From NCBI RefSeq assembly GCF_019880555.1, contig NZ_JAINVU010000006.1, positions 1 through 64,000 of the forward strand: DNA of 64,000 nt, given 5' to 3'. Below the pieces are notes generated by a model. It had not been told where the DNA came from, searched no databases, and saw only the letters and a list, made by a program, of their open reading frames with translations. The number at the start of each line of letters is the position of its first letter. Position 1 is the stretch's first letter. Positions 1-8,607 of this stretch are shown here, in pieces. Source of the stretch: Hephaestia mangrovi. Its GTDB lineage: Bacteria > Pseudomonadota > Alphaproteobacteria > Sphingomonadales > Sphingomonadaceae. The translations under genes were made by a program, and so were the position numbers.

Positions 1-74
1 CGCTCGTGATCGAAAACCATCCGCACCGCACGATCGCGGACCTCCGGCGCAAACTTGTTCGTCGTCTTGCTCAT
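1..74 (-). CDS. IS3-family transposase OrfA, N-terminal fragment
   Basis: The minus strand starts with ATG at 74 and encodes MSKTTNKFAPEVRDRAVRMV followed by FDHER before leaving the window. This is the standard beginning of IS3-family OrfA proteins, the helix-turn-helix DNA-binding subunit that with OrfB forms the transposase by programmed frameshifting. Only about 25 residues are visible, so the subgroup cannot be set. Confidence 0.75.
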   Translation of the reverse strand, partial: MSKTTNKFAPEVRDRAVRMVFDHE

Positions 75-126
75 ACAGGCTCCACCTTCTCAGGAGTTGG
101 AGCCTCCGGCAAACCCGGCGCGGTTC
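1..126 (-). mobile_element. End of an IS3-family insertion sequence
   Basis: The segment holds the start of a transposase OrfA on the minus strand plus about 50 bases of terminal sequence. Read on the minus strand, the outer end starts TGAACCGCGCCGGG and runs into GGAGGCTCC, which resembles the terminal inverted repeats of IS3-family elements. The element continues beyond the left edge, so the other end and the target duplication cannot be seen. Confidence 0.7.
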
Positions 127-542
127 ACTTATATCGAGTCCCGGAAATTTGCACGATCTTTGGACCAGGAGTGAAAAGTTCTTTAGAAATTATCTAGTCG
201 GACATTATTGATTTAGATTCTTTGCCGTGTTTTCCTCAGAAAACCATGCTCGTTTGGTCGAGGCCGGAACGGCGACAGCGACCGGTATCGCCGGCCTGCG
301 CGGCAGCCGAGCCTCTCATCTACTGTGCTGAAAAAGGGACTGCGCGCTCGGGGGAAATCCAGACGACGTTGGTGAAGTTCGGCCGCCACATCGAAGGCGG
401 CGATCTGCCCAGAACTTCATCGCGTGGTCAGGACGAGCAAGTGGGAAACCTCCTATAAACGTGCCCCACTCATTATTCCTCACTTAATATCTTTCTTCGG
501 TTTCAGGTCTTCCGCGCGTAGTCTTCGCGAGAAGGACGACGC
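127..542. other. Gene-free stretch between IS end and sigma-factor gene
   Basis: About 416 bases without a convincing gene. Short open frames here lack homology that I recognise and lack a ribosome binding site. The last 80 bases become AT-rich (around 461-500) and probably carry the promoter of the sigma factor gene at 543. The rest may be relic DNA left by IS insertion. Confidence 0.5.
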
Positions 543-1097
543 ATGCACAAGGACAGGAACGCCGACGTCACCAATGAAACCGGGCGGCTCTGGCAAGAAC
601 TCGACCGGCGCTACCGCTCCGTCCTGTTCGGCTATTTTCTAAAGCGAGTGTATGACCGTGGCGAAGCCGAGGATCTGACGCAGGAGGTCTTCGCGCGCTT
701 AACCCGTCATCCTGACAAGCCGCAAGGCAAAGCAGCCGACGCTTACATCTTCGTGATCGCGTCGAATCTTCTTAAGGATCGTGCCCGGGCGCAGGTGTCG
801 CGTAGAGCCAGCGCCCATCGAAGCTGGGAAAATGCCTTTGAGAACGCGATCAATACACCGAGCCTCGTCGAGGATCGGCATCCAGAGCGCGTTCTCATCG
901 GGCGTGAAACGCTGGATCAAGTTTTGTTGGCACTAGGAGAACTCAGTGAGCGCACGCGCGATGTTTTCATCCTTTCGCGGCTTGAGAACATGCGCCACCG
1001 CGATATTGCGGCCTTACATGGGATTTCTGTGAGTGCGGTGGAAAAGCACGTCATGAAAGGTATGGCGCACCTTGGCGCGAGGTTCCTGCGCCCATGA
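543..1097 (+). CDS. ECF (FecI-type) RNA polymerase sigma factor
   Basis: A 184-residue sigma-70 family protein of extracytoplasmic-function type. Region 2 is visible around residues 20-85 (LFGYFLKRVYDRGEAEDLTQEVFARL) and region 4 near residues 125-180, with the HTH stretch RDIAALHGISVSAVEKHVMKG. The next gene is a FecR-like anti-sigma factor whose ATG overlaps this stop by four bases. A TonB receptor with an STN domain follows. This is the FecI-FecR-FecA signalling layout, in which ligand binding at the outer membrane activates the sigma factor, which then transcribes the receptor and its partner genes. The actual inducer is unknown. Confidence 0.9.
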   Translation: MHKDRNADVTNETGRLWQELDRRYRSVLFGYFLKRVYDRGEAEDLTQEVFARLTRHPDKPQGKAADAYIFVIASNLLKDRARAQVSRRASAHRSWENAFENAINTPSLVEDRHPERVLIGRETLDQVLLALGELSERTRDVFILSRLENMRHRDIAALHGISVSAVEKHVMKGMAHLGARFLRP

Positions 1098-2107
1098 GCA
1101 GCTTTTCTGAACTTTCTCCTGAAGATAGGTTCCGGCTCGAGGCAGCGGCCGAGTGGCAGCTGCGCGTCAGTAATGACCCCGCCTTGGAACGCTCATTGGT
1201 GTTTCTGGAGTGGATGAGTGACGAGCAAAATCGGCGAGCCTTTCATGCTGTCGAAGATGGTCATGGAGCGTTGGTCGAAATCGGAGCGTCGCCCGAATTG
1301 CTGGAGATGCGTCGCGCTGCGTTGCAGCGACCGCATCACGTGGGCTTCGGTCACTGGCGACCGAGGCGCTGGGTCGCGCGCGCGGCGGCAGCACTACTCG
1401 TCATTGCCCTGCTGGGCAGCGGTGTCTTGTACACTATCCGACAAAGGGCTGGCGTCTATGAAACGGATGTCGGGGAACGGCGTGTCGCCGCATTGCCCGA
1501 TGGCTCAAGGATTTCGCTGGATTCCGACACAGAGGTAAGGGTTCGCTACAGCGACAATGCCCGCGTGCTGGAGCTCGACCGAGGTCGTGCCCGCTTCGAT
1601 GTCGCGCATGACGTGGCCCGACCGTTTGCCGTGACTGCCGGAACCGAAACCGTGGTTGCGGTCGGGACGTCATTCAACGTCGAGAAGGTCAGAGGGAAGG
1701 TGCTCGTGACGTTGATCCGGGGCCATGTCGTCATCAAGGATGCGGAATCGCGGGACCCGGGGCTAGGCGGGAAGGTGAGGGGACCGTTATCGCTGGCGGC
1801 TGGCCAGGAGATGATCGCGTCGCCGAATAGCGCGCCGGTGATAGAGGCCGTCAATCTGCAAACTGCGACGGCCTGGGAATCGGGCCATCTCATTTTCAGG
1901 AACGAGACATTGGCGGGGGCCGTTGCGCGCATAAACCGCTATACCGAGCGGCCCGTGATTGTTGATCCGTCAGTTGCCTCGCTGAGGATCAGCGGCGTCT
2001 TTAACGCCGGCGACGTCGGTTCCTTCGTCAGCGCGGTGACTAACTATTTCCCGGTCCAGGCTACGACGACCGCTGACAATGACATCATGTTGCAGCGCAG
2101 TTCGTGA
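1094..2107 (+). CDS. FecR-family anti-sigma factor
   Basis: A 337-residue protein with a cytoplasmic N-terminal FecR/DUF4880 segment (about residues 10-55, including WLRVSNDPALE-like spacing and FLEWMSDEQNRRAFHAVE), one transmembrane helix near residues 95-112 (ARAAAALLVIALLGSGVLY), and a periplasmic FecR domain with the typical VGERRVAALPDGSRISLDSDTEV stretch. It would hold the sigma factor at 543 inactive, or chaperone it, until the STN domain of the receptor at 2232 contacts it. Start and stop overlaps with the sigma gene indicate translational coupling. Confidence 0.9.
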   Translation: MSSFSELSPEDRFRLEAAAEWQLRVSNDPALERSLVFLEWMSDEQNRRAFHAVEDGHGALVEIGASPELLEMRRAALQRPHHVGFGHWRPRRWVARAAAALLVIALLGSGVLYTIRQRAGVYETDVGERRVAALPDGSRISLDSDTEVRVRYSDNARVLELDRGRARFDVAHDVARPFAVTAGTETVVAVGTSFNVEKVRGKVLVTLIRGHVVIKDAESRDPGLGGKVRGPLSLAAGQEMIASPNSAPVIEAVNLQTATAWESGHLIFRNETLAGAVARINRYTERPVIVDPSVASLRISGVFNAGDVGSFVSAVTNYFPVQATTTADNDIMLQRSS

Positions 2108-2231
2108 CGCCATAGCGACAGTGATGCGAAATATTTTTGAGCGGCGAATTGAGGATTTTCGCTACGCTCCGTTCTTGCCTTCATGGGAACGCTGCCCGGA
2201 TTGGGGAGCGCCTTGATGAAGGGGGCATCAC

Positions 2232-4829
2232 ATGATCGGAAATCGGCGCTGGGGCGCATTGTTGCTGACGTCCGCGTTCGTCGGAGCGGCGTTCTTCGGC
2301 ACTGTCGACGAGGCATATGCCAAGGATCCGACCTACCAGTTCGACATTCCGGCGGAGTCGCTCGGTCAGGCTCTTACGGATTTCTCGCAAATCTCGTCGC
2401 AACAGATCATCTATTCCGAAGACCTGGTGCGGGGCCGCAGGGTCTCGGGGCTTCACGGTCGGTATTCGGTGCAAGAGGCGCTCAAGGCGCTGATTTCGGG
2501 CACGGGCCTCAAGGTGGAAATCGATTCCTCCGGCGTATTGATGGTGCGCGCCTCAACGGATCAGACCTCCGTCAGTGACGAGTCTGTCGCTCCGAACGAC
2601 GCCGAAACGATCGTCGTTACCGGTACTCATATCCGCGGCGCTGAGGTGGCCTCGCCCGTCGTCACGATCACGCAGCAGCAAATCCGACAGGGTGGCTTCA
2701 ACAATCTCGGCGAGGTTGCCCGGTCAATACCGGAAAACTTTTCCGGAGGGCAGAATCCCGGTGTCGGGGCAGGCGGCGGCTCGATCACCAACCAGAATAT
2801 TTCGAGCGGCTCCGCCTTCAACCTTCGCGGACTGGGGCCTGGCGCGACGCTGACGCTGTTGAACGGCCAACGCATGTCCTATGAGGGCCCGTTCGAGGCG
2901 GTCGACATATCTGCGATCCCCGTGGCGGCGATCGATCGCGTTGAGGTGCTGCTCGACGGAGCGTCGGCCGTATACGGTTCCGACGCCGTAGCCGGCGTCG
3001 CCAATGTGATGCTAAGGCGCGATTATGACGGCGTAGGGCTGTCGGCTCGCGTCGGAACAGCGACGGACGGGGGCTACGAGCAGTCGGACTTTTCCGCAGT
3101 CGGCGGAAAGGTCTGGCAATCTGGCGGCCTCCTGATTGCGGGCGACATTTTACACAACACTGCGATTTCGGCTTCGCAGCGAGATTTTCTCGACACGATC
3201 CCCGAAAGCACACAGATCTACCCATCGATTACCCAGAAAAGCGTCGTTTTGACGGGGCACCAGAAAATCGGGCCGTCGACGACATTCTCGATCGACGCGC
3301 TGTTTTCAGATAGAGATGCTCGCCAGGAGTTGGTTTCTACCTATGACGTTATCCAGCTGACTGGCGCCCGAGCGTGGCACATCGCTCCCCGCCTAGCTAT
3401 CGACATATCGAAGGATTGGCAGCTAAACCTCAACGCCGACTTCAATCGCGATACGACAAACTATAAAAACGATTACTACAGTCTCACGACCGGCGAACGC
3501 ACCCTCTTCTATCAGGAGCAAAGCGTCAACGACAGCCAGGCTGTCGGCGTGGATGCCGAAGGGTCGCTGTTCAAGCTCCCGGGCGGCGAGGTGCGAACGT
3601 CGTTCGGCATCGGATGGCGAAGAGGCAATTTGCGTGAAGTTGTGGCCGGCAGCCAACCCGGGGACGTTTCTGGTCATAACACCAGCTATTCCGCTTATGT
3701 CGAGACTAGGTTGCCATTCATTGCTGAAGCGCAGCATATCCCTTTCGTTTCGTGTCTCTCCATCGATGGTGCGGTTCGCTACGAACATTATGACAACTTC
3801 GGAGAAACGGTCACACCGAAGCTGGGCGTTATCTGGGGTCTGGTTCCCGGGCTCGAAGTGAAAGCAAGCTGGGGCAGAAGCTTCAAGGCGCCCGCCCTGC
3901 TTCAGCAATATCAAGCCTCGGTTTTGTATTATCTGCCATCAGCGTCGTTTGGCGGTGCCCCTGCCGGCCGCACAATCATGCTGCAGTGGGGCGGCAATCG
4001 TGATCTGAAGCCGGAACGCGCGAAGACCTTCACCGCCGGTTTCGGCATCACGCCGGATATGGTGCCGGGGCTAGCGCTTGATCTGAGCTGGTCCGATGTC
4101 CGCTACACTGACCGTGCCGTCCAAGCCGTCTCCGATTATACCGCCGCTCTGGTGGACCCGGCAGCGCAGCAATTCGTGACGAATGCGCCAACGACCGCTG
4201 AGCAGGATGCTGCCTTCGCCGCGGCAGGCTCTCCTGTTGGAAGCTTCTTTTTAAACGAAGGCAACCCAGACTATTCACCTCGGCCATATGATCCTTCCGA
4301 AGTCTACGCGATCGTCGACAATCGCTACATCAACGCCGCCGCGGATCACGTCTCTACAATCGATCTCTCTGGACGGTACGTTAGCCGGTTTCTCGGCGGG
4401 CATCTGACGATCAACGGCAACGCCGCATGGTTCCTCAAAGGTACGCGCAAAGTCACCAGCCTAGCGCCCAAAACGGCAATTACCGGCGTGGTTTTCTTCG
4501 CGCCGAAATTCAGGGGAAGGATGGCTGCGAGCTGGTCGCAGCGGGGGCTGACGATTTCATCGGCTGTGAACCAGATTGGCGGGGTCACCAACAATCTCGT
4601 CACGCCCGCAACGGATGGGTCTTCTATGACCACGATCGACCTGGTCGGCAATTACGATTTTGGGGCCGGTATATTGAGGGGCGTTTCCCTCAATCTCGCC
4701 TTCAGCAATATTTTCGATGTGTCACCGCCATATATGAAGGCACTGACCGTTTACAGGCCGACATATGATTCCACAAATTACTCGGGAATCGGACGCACAG
4801 TGAACCTCACCATCTCGATGACGCTCTGA
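2232..4829 (+). CDS. TonB-dependent receptor with STN signalling domain
   Basis: An 865-residue outer-membrane receptor. A signal peptide occupies about residues 1-30 (ending AYA), an STN secretin/TonB short domain about residues 35-100 (FDIPAESLGQALTDFSQISS), then a linker, the plug domain (VVTGTHIRG, RGLGPGATLTLLNGQRMSY, DGASAVYGSDAVAGVANV) and a beta barrel to the end. The plug and barrel closely parallel those of the receptor at 22623-25169, which belongs to the lasso peptide locus, with shared strings such as TLTLLNG and GSDAV-GVANV. The STN domain implies signalling to the FecR at 1094. The ligand is likely a peptide, given the adjacent S9 peptidase, and a lasso peptide is a reasonable guess. 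Confidence 0.9.
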   Translation: MIGNRRWGALLLTSAFVGAAFFGTVDEAYAKDPTYQFDIPAESLGQALTDFSQISSQQIIYSEDLVRGRRVSGLHGRYSVQEALKALISGTGLKVEIDSSGVLMVRASTDQTSVSDESVAPNDAETIVVTGTHIRGAEVASPVVTITQQQIRQGGFNNLGEVARSIPENFSGGQNPGVGAGGGSITNQNISSGSAFNLRGLGPGATLTLLNGQRMSYEGPFEAVDISAIPVAAIDRVEVLLDGASAVYGSDAVAGVANVMLRRDYDGVGLSARVGTATDGGYEQSDFSAVGGKVWQSGGLLIAGDILHNTAISASQRDFLDTIPESTQIYPSITQKSVVLTGHQKIGPSTTFSIDALFSDRDARQELVSTYDVIQLTGARAWHIAPRLAIDISKDWQLNLNADFNRDTTNYKNDYYSLTTGERTLFYQEQSVNDSQAVGVDAEGSLFKLPGGEVRTSFGIGWRRGNLREVVAGSQPGDVSGHNTSYSAYVETRLPFIAEAQHIPFVSCLSIDGAVRYEHYDNFGETVTPKLGVIWGLVPGLEVKASWGRSFKAPALLQQYQASVLYYLPSASFGGAPAGRTIMLQWGGNRDLKPERAKTFTAGFGITPDMVPGLALDLSWSDVRYTDRAVQAVSDYTAALVDPAAQQFVTNAPTTAEQDAAFAAAGSPVGSFFLNEGNPDYSPRPYDPSEVYAIVDNRYINAAADHVSTIDLSGRYVSRFLGGHLTINGNAAWFLKGTRKVTSLAPKTAITGVVFFAPKFRGRMAASWSQRGLTISSAVNQIGGVTNNLVTPATDGSSMTTIDLVGNYDFGAGILRGVSLNLAFSNIFDVSPPYMKALTVYRPTYDSTNYSGIGRTVNLTISMTL

Positions 4830-4863
4830 TTTCATCAAGTGATAATCGGGAAGGGGGGCTGAA

Positions 4864-6999
4864 ATGATTAAGCTCAACAAGGTCACGCGTCTGGCGGTAT
4901 CGGCTCTGGCATTGTCTGTGTCATCGGCAGCCGTAGCCACCGCCGGCAGGTCGGTTCATGGTGACCGCCACAAGGTCACATTCGATGACATGGTCAAGAT
5001 TCCCTATAACGCGATCACGACGATCGACCTTTCCGGGGACGGGAAACATGTCGCAGAGGACTATAACCGGAAGATCAGGATCATCGATGCCACGTCGGGG
5101 AAAGTCGTAAACGATATCGGCGAAGGAGTTCTTCCATTATGGTCGCCGAACGGAAAATATCTCGCACTCTATTCGATCCGTAACGGCACCATGCAACTAT
5201 GGGCTTGGCGGCTCGGCGCCCCTTCCGCATGGCAACTGACGTCCTTTCCTCACGGCGTCGATCCTGATCCGCTCACCCGTGTATCCGGATTTCCGCTTGA
5301 AGCTTTTCGTTTCGATTGGTCCCCGGATAGCTCGAAGATCGTCTTTGCATCACGCGAGTCCTATGCGGTTCGGCGTGCTGAAAATGAGCCGATGGTGCTG
5401 GATGGCACGTCATCAATCGACTCTGTTCTTTCCGGGGTATTCACGAGACCGGGCATTGCCGAAGGAGGCGTCGTCGAATCGAGCGACGGCTGGCGCTTCG
5501 ACGTCCGCAAACCCGATCTCACGAGGAAGCTCGTTAACCGACTTCACATCGTCGATGTGGCCTCCGGCAAGGAGCACACGGTTGAAAGCGGCCCGGGAGC
5601 TTTCTTCCATCCGGTCTTCTCGCCGGATGGTAATATGATCGCCTATGCCTCGATTGCCGAGAACACGAAGATCGTGACCGCGAAAAGCGGCGAAATTCGT
5701 CTGCTGGACCTCCGTAGCGGTCGCGAAACCGTACTCGCGAGCGGGCTAGATCTAAAATTCCAGCCGCGGTGGTCACCCGATGGCAAGCGTCTGGCATTCC
5801 TCGTCGGCAATTACGGTGCCAAGCCGACCATACGCATCGTCGACGCGCGGACCGGGCATCAACTCAAAGATTACGCTCTCGGAATATTTCTACAAAATTA
5901 TCAGTGGACTGACGACGGCAATGGGCTGTTGCTGTCCTATGTCGTTGATCATGTCAAAACGCTCGGTCGATTGTCATTTGGGAAGGATGCGCCCAAACCA
6001 CTCTATTCGCATATCGGGTATTTCTGGTCGCGAGCAGGAGACGGCTCGCTTGCTTGGCTTGAACCGCGGCCAAACTCCGAAGAAATGGCCGCTGACTCCG
6101 AGATATTTTTGGGATCGGTTCGCGGAAAAGCTCGAAGAAAGCTGGCCTCACTGGCGCCACCCCCCAAGCATGATCTCGAGCTTGGGCGCATTCAGACCAT
6201 CAGCTATCGGACCGCGGCTGGCTTCGACCTGAACGGAGCGCTCCTTTATCCGCCGGATTACGTTCCGGGTCGGCGGTACCCGCTCATTGTCGATGCTTAT
6301 CCGCAGTACAGCGGGGCGGGTTGGATGTTTCCGATGTATGGCAATCAAGCCTGGGCCGCGGCGGGATATATGGTGTTCAAGCCGTATCAAGCGCGCGCGC
6401 CGCATGTGTGGGTGAATTGCACCGGCGCGGCCGACTATTGTGCGGCAAGCAAGGGGCCGAAGGGCTGGGACACGATGAAGGACGACGTGATGAGTGGCGT
6501 CGATGAACTAGTCCGGCGCGGCCTCGTCGATCCCGGTCGCATGTGCGTTTACGGGCATAGCAACGGCGGCGGCGTTGCCGACTATCTCATCACGCAAACG
6601 CCTCGCTTCAAATGCGCGGTGATTGTCGCGCCGGTTATCCCAAATTGGACGGGCGAGCCGTTGCTCTACGGGGAGTGGGGCATGTTGTCGCAATGGGCGG
6701 GGGTCTCGCCGCTCGACGACGCCGACGCGTGGGTAAGGCTTTCGGCGGTCTTTCGTGCCAAAAACGTCACGACTCCGGTGCTGCTCGCGGACGGAGACGA
6801 TGACGGCAGTTTTCTGCTCGGCACGATCGAAATGTATCAGGCGCTTCGGTATGCGGGAAAGAAGGTGACACTTCTAAGATATCCAAACCAAGGTCATGTC
6901 TTCGAGGGCGCCGGACTTCGCGATCTCTACAATCGTGAGATGGCCTTCTTTGCAAAATATCTTAGACCCGATGAAGACGCTTCGACGCAGGCTCAGTGA
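4864..6999 (+). CDS. S9-family serine peptidase, possible lasso isopeptidase relative
   Basis: A 711-residue exported protein: signal peptide at about residues 1-27 (ending AVATA), a beta-propeller-like region with WD40-type repeats to about residue 440 (WSPNGKYLAL, FDWSPDSSKIVF, RWSPDGKRLAF), then an alpha/beta hydrolase domain. The nucleophile is Ser566 in GHSNGG, the acid probably one of Asp645-647 (DGDDDGS), and the base His678 (QGHVF). This is prolyl-oligopeptidase or dipeptidyl-peptidase architecture. Its place after a sigma/anti-sigma/receptor set mirrors the isopeptidase of lasso loci, but its GHSNGG motif differs from the GVSDAA of the isopeptidase at 20434-22629. It may therefore cut linear or branched peptides imported by the receptor. 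The exact substrate is unknown. Confidence 0.85.
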   Translation: MIKLNKVTRLAVSALALSVSSAAVATAGRSVHGDRHKVTFDDMVKIPYNAITTIDLSGDGKHVAEDYNRKIRIIDATSGKVVNDIGEGVLPLWSPNGKYLALYSIRNGTMQLWAWRLGAPSAWQLTSFPHGVDPDPLTRVSGFPLEAFRFDWSPDSSKIVFASRESYAVRRAENEPMVLDGTSSIDSVLSGVFTRPGIAEGGVVESSDGWRFDVRKPDLTRKLVNRLHIVDVASGKEHTVESGPGAFFHPVFSPDGNMIAYASIAENTKIVTAKSGEIRLLDLRSGRETVLASGLDLKFQPRWSPDGKRLAFLVGNYGAKPTIRIVDARTGHQLKDYALGIFLQNYQWTDDGNGLLLSYVVDHVKTLGRLSFGKDAPKPLYSHIGYFWSRAGDGSLAWLEPRPNSEEMAADSEIFLGSVRGKARRKLASLAPPPKHDLELGRIQTISYRTAAGFDLNGALLYPPDYVPGRRYPLIVDAYPQYSGAGWMFPMYGNQAWAAAGYMVFKPYQARAPHVWVNCTGAADYCAASKGPKGWDTMKDDVMSGVDELVRRGLVDPGRMCVYGHSNGGGVADYLITQTPRFKCAVIVAPVIPNWTGEPLLYGEWGMLSQWAGVSPLDDADAWVRLSAVFRAKNVTTPVLLADGDDDGSFLLGTIEMYQALRYAGKKVTLLRYPNQGHVFEGAGLRDLYNREMAFFAKYLRPDEDASTQAQ

Positions 7000-7013
7000 A
7001 GGTTACGAATTCC

Positions 7014-7219
7014 ATGACCGGCGCAAACGACGGGCGAGATCAACTCGGTGCCATTGTCGCTGACTCCTTAAGCGGTTTAGAGACGACCGGCCGGATGCGC
7101 CGCGATTCATCGCCGAGCGGATCGGGGCGCTGGCGTTGGCAGGTGATTTGGAAGGGATCGAGCGCTGGAAGGAAATCGCCGCTCAACTGGATCTGCTTCG
7201 AGACGGCCATCCGCAATGA
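7014..7219 (+). pseudogene. Frameshifted small hypothetical gene (DUF6961-like)
   Basis: Starting at ATG 7014 the frame reads MTGANDGRDQLGAIVADSL. After a one-base loss near 7067 the protein-like reading continues in the next frame as LKRFRDDRPDAPRFIAERIG, then ALALAGDLEGIERWKEIAA, ending at TGA 7219. The combined 60-70 residue product looks like a common sphingomonad small protein family that I associate with DUF6961, of unknown function. Either the gene is broken or there is a base-calling error. A 30-codon frame starting at 7216 (ATGA overlap) encodes a possible single-helix peptide, but nothing else supports it. Confidence 0.5.
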
Positions 7220-7270
7220 AGCGCCCCACAGTCCTCGACATTGAAGCCTCGATCGTCACTGTTCTTGCCG

Positions 7271-7519
7271 TTACGGCGTTCGTGTCAGCGCTTTGGTCGT
7301 TTCTGTGAAATCCGACCCGCTGAGCACCGGCGAGCCTGTAATTTGCGCCATGGCCAGGGCTGCGCGCTCGAGGCCGATGCCTACGTCGGACAATGCCACG
7401 GCCTCGGCGCTTCCGCGAGGACTGTGAACCCATAGGTCGTCTGCCTCACGCAAGGCATCCCTGACCGCCTCCTGAAGCTGAACGAATCGATCGAACATGG
7501 CGCGCCGCTTTATCGGCAT
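7271..7519 (-). CDS. Hypothetical protein, 82 residues
   Basis: I do not recognise this gene. The product is a small soluble, helical-looking protein (FDRFVQLQEAVRDALREADD, then GIGLERAALAMAQITGS). An alternative start is the Met codon at 7498, which trims seven residues. It is divergent from the LuxR-type gene at 7574 and convergent with the broken gene at 7014. Codon use looks coding. No function is proposed. Confidence 0.45.
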   Translation of the reverse strand: MPIKRRAMFDRFVQLQEAVRDALREADDLWVHSPRGSAEAVALSDVGIGLERAALAMAQITGSPVLSGSDFTETTKALTRTP

Positions 7520-7573
7520 TGTTCATGCGTGGCATGCCCTCGCTTGAACCAAACGGGAGCCGTTTGATCCGAT

Positions 7574-8167
7574 ATGGATGTAATTCCTCCGACGGCGATC
7601 TTCGGAAGTAGCAATGGTTTTGGCGTGAGCTTGGCGAAGGTCCGCGCTACTAGTCCCATTATGGGTCGAAATAAGGGGGGCACGCTGTCGCGCCGACAGC
7701 GGCAATGCATCGAAGGCGTCGCCGATCATCTCGATTCGGCGCAGATCGGGGAACGTCTTGGCATCTCGCCGCACACGGTCGATGGGCACATCGCGGCCGC
7801 CGTCGCTGCTTTGGGCGCGCGCAGCCGTCGCGATGCGGTCCGCATCTGGGAAGAAGGCAAGACGGCTACCGCCGGTGAAAAACTGACCGGTGATTTTCCT
7901 CCGGTCGACTTCCCAACCTCGCCGCCGCCAACTGAACACGGCTCGAAGGTTCGGGAAATTCCCACACCGACGAGCTTCCACGAGCCACTGGCTCAGTTTG
8001 ACCGGCGGGGGGGAAACGGTGAACGACGGCACAGAACGCTTCGTGTAGTCGCAATAGTAGCCGGCCTTGCTGCCGCGCTTGCGATCCTGTTGCTCGCAGC
8101 GCCGCAATTGGGCCGGGATGCTCAGTCGCTCGCGAATCTCATCCAGCCATATCAGCAACGACAATAA
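7574..8167 (+). CDS. LuxR-type HTH protein with C-terminal membrane anchor
   Basis: A 197-residue protein whose N-terminal half holds a LuxR/FixJ-type helix-turn-helix (LSRRQRQCIEGVADHLDSAQ, then IGERLGISPHTVDGHIAAAV). A proline-rich linker follows, then one hydrophobic helix near the C-terminus (RVVAIVAGLAAALAILLLAA). No receiver or ligand domain is present. An in-frame Met at 7661 just before the HTH is a plausible alternative start. A DNA-binding domain tethered to the membrane is unusual. This type is seen in sphingomonads as small 'helix-turn-helix transcriptional regulator' genes whose targets are unknown. A stem-loop follows the stop. Confidence 0.75.
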   Translation: MDVIPPTAIFGSSNGFGVSLAKVRATSPIMGRNKGGTLSRRQRQCIEGVADHLDSAQIGERLGISPHTVDGHIAAAVAALGARSRRDAVRIWEEGKTATAGEKLTGDFPPVDFPTSPPPTEHGSKVREIPTPTSFHEPLAQFDRRGGNGERRHRTLRVVAIVAGLAAALAILLLAAPQLGRDAQSLANLIQPYQQRQ

Positions 8168-8189
8168 CCCGCAGGTCTCCGCCTGCGGG
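8168..8189 (+). terminator. Stem-loop after the LuxR-type gene
   Basis: Perfect 8-bp stem CCCGCAGG / CCTGCGGG with a six-base loop, starting at the base after the stop codon of the gene ending at 8167. There is no T-run, so it may protect the mRNA end or attenuate transcription into 8203 rather than terminate strongly. Confidence 0.45.
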
Positions 8190-8202
8190 CTGGAGACTGC
8201 TC

Positions 8203-8556
8203 ATGTTCAATAAATATCGTCATATCGTCGAGGCTCGCAAATCGCTCGGGAGCGATGTTGCGTCCGCGTTCCTCCCTGCGGAAGCAGCGATCATCACCGC
8301 GGCGGCCCAGCTATCGGTGTGTTCGGGGACATTGATCGAGCGGCATTCCGCCGCGTCCTTGAAACCCTCGACGGGGACGTCGGTAATCGACCTGGTCGCC
8401 GAGAGCGCCCGCCTCGCGATCGCCAGCCGAGCCAAGATGCTCGAAGCTCACGAGCAACTGTCGAAGCTGACCGAGGAGCTCGGCTTTATCGAATATGTGC
8501 CCGAATGCCCGCCCAATGAGGCAGCCCTGCAGGAACCGCTGCGGGTGGTTGCCTGA
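8203..8556 (+). CDS. Hypothetical protein, 117 residues
   Basis: I do not recognise a named family. The protein is soluble, alanine-rich and probably helical (AEAAIITAAAQLSVCSGTLI; VAESARLAIASRAKMLEAHE; QLSKLTEELGF), with no signal peptide or membrane segment. It lies downstream of the membrane-anchored HTH gene with a short gap containing a stem-loop, and on the same strand as the genes that follow. Codon use fits a real gene. Confidence 0.65.
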   Translation: MFNKYRHIVEARKSLGSDVASAFLPAEAAIITAAAQLSVCSGTLIERHSAASLKPSTGTSVIDLVAESARLAIASRAKMLEAHEQLSKLTEELGFIEYVPECPPNEAALQEPLRVVA

Positions 8557-8607
8557 TATTCCTGACAACGGTTGACCGGGCACGCCATCGGTGGTCCGGT
8601 CGACCAC

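Noticed and set aside
2108..2231. A 30-codon frame between FecR and the first receptor, considered as a hidden lasso precursor
   Set aside because: There is no Thr-x-Gly junction and no ring-forming pattern. The first cassette appears to have no precursor.
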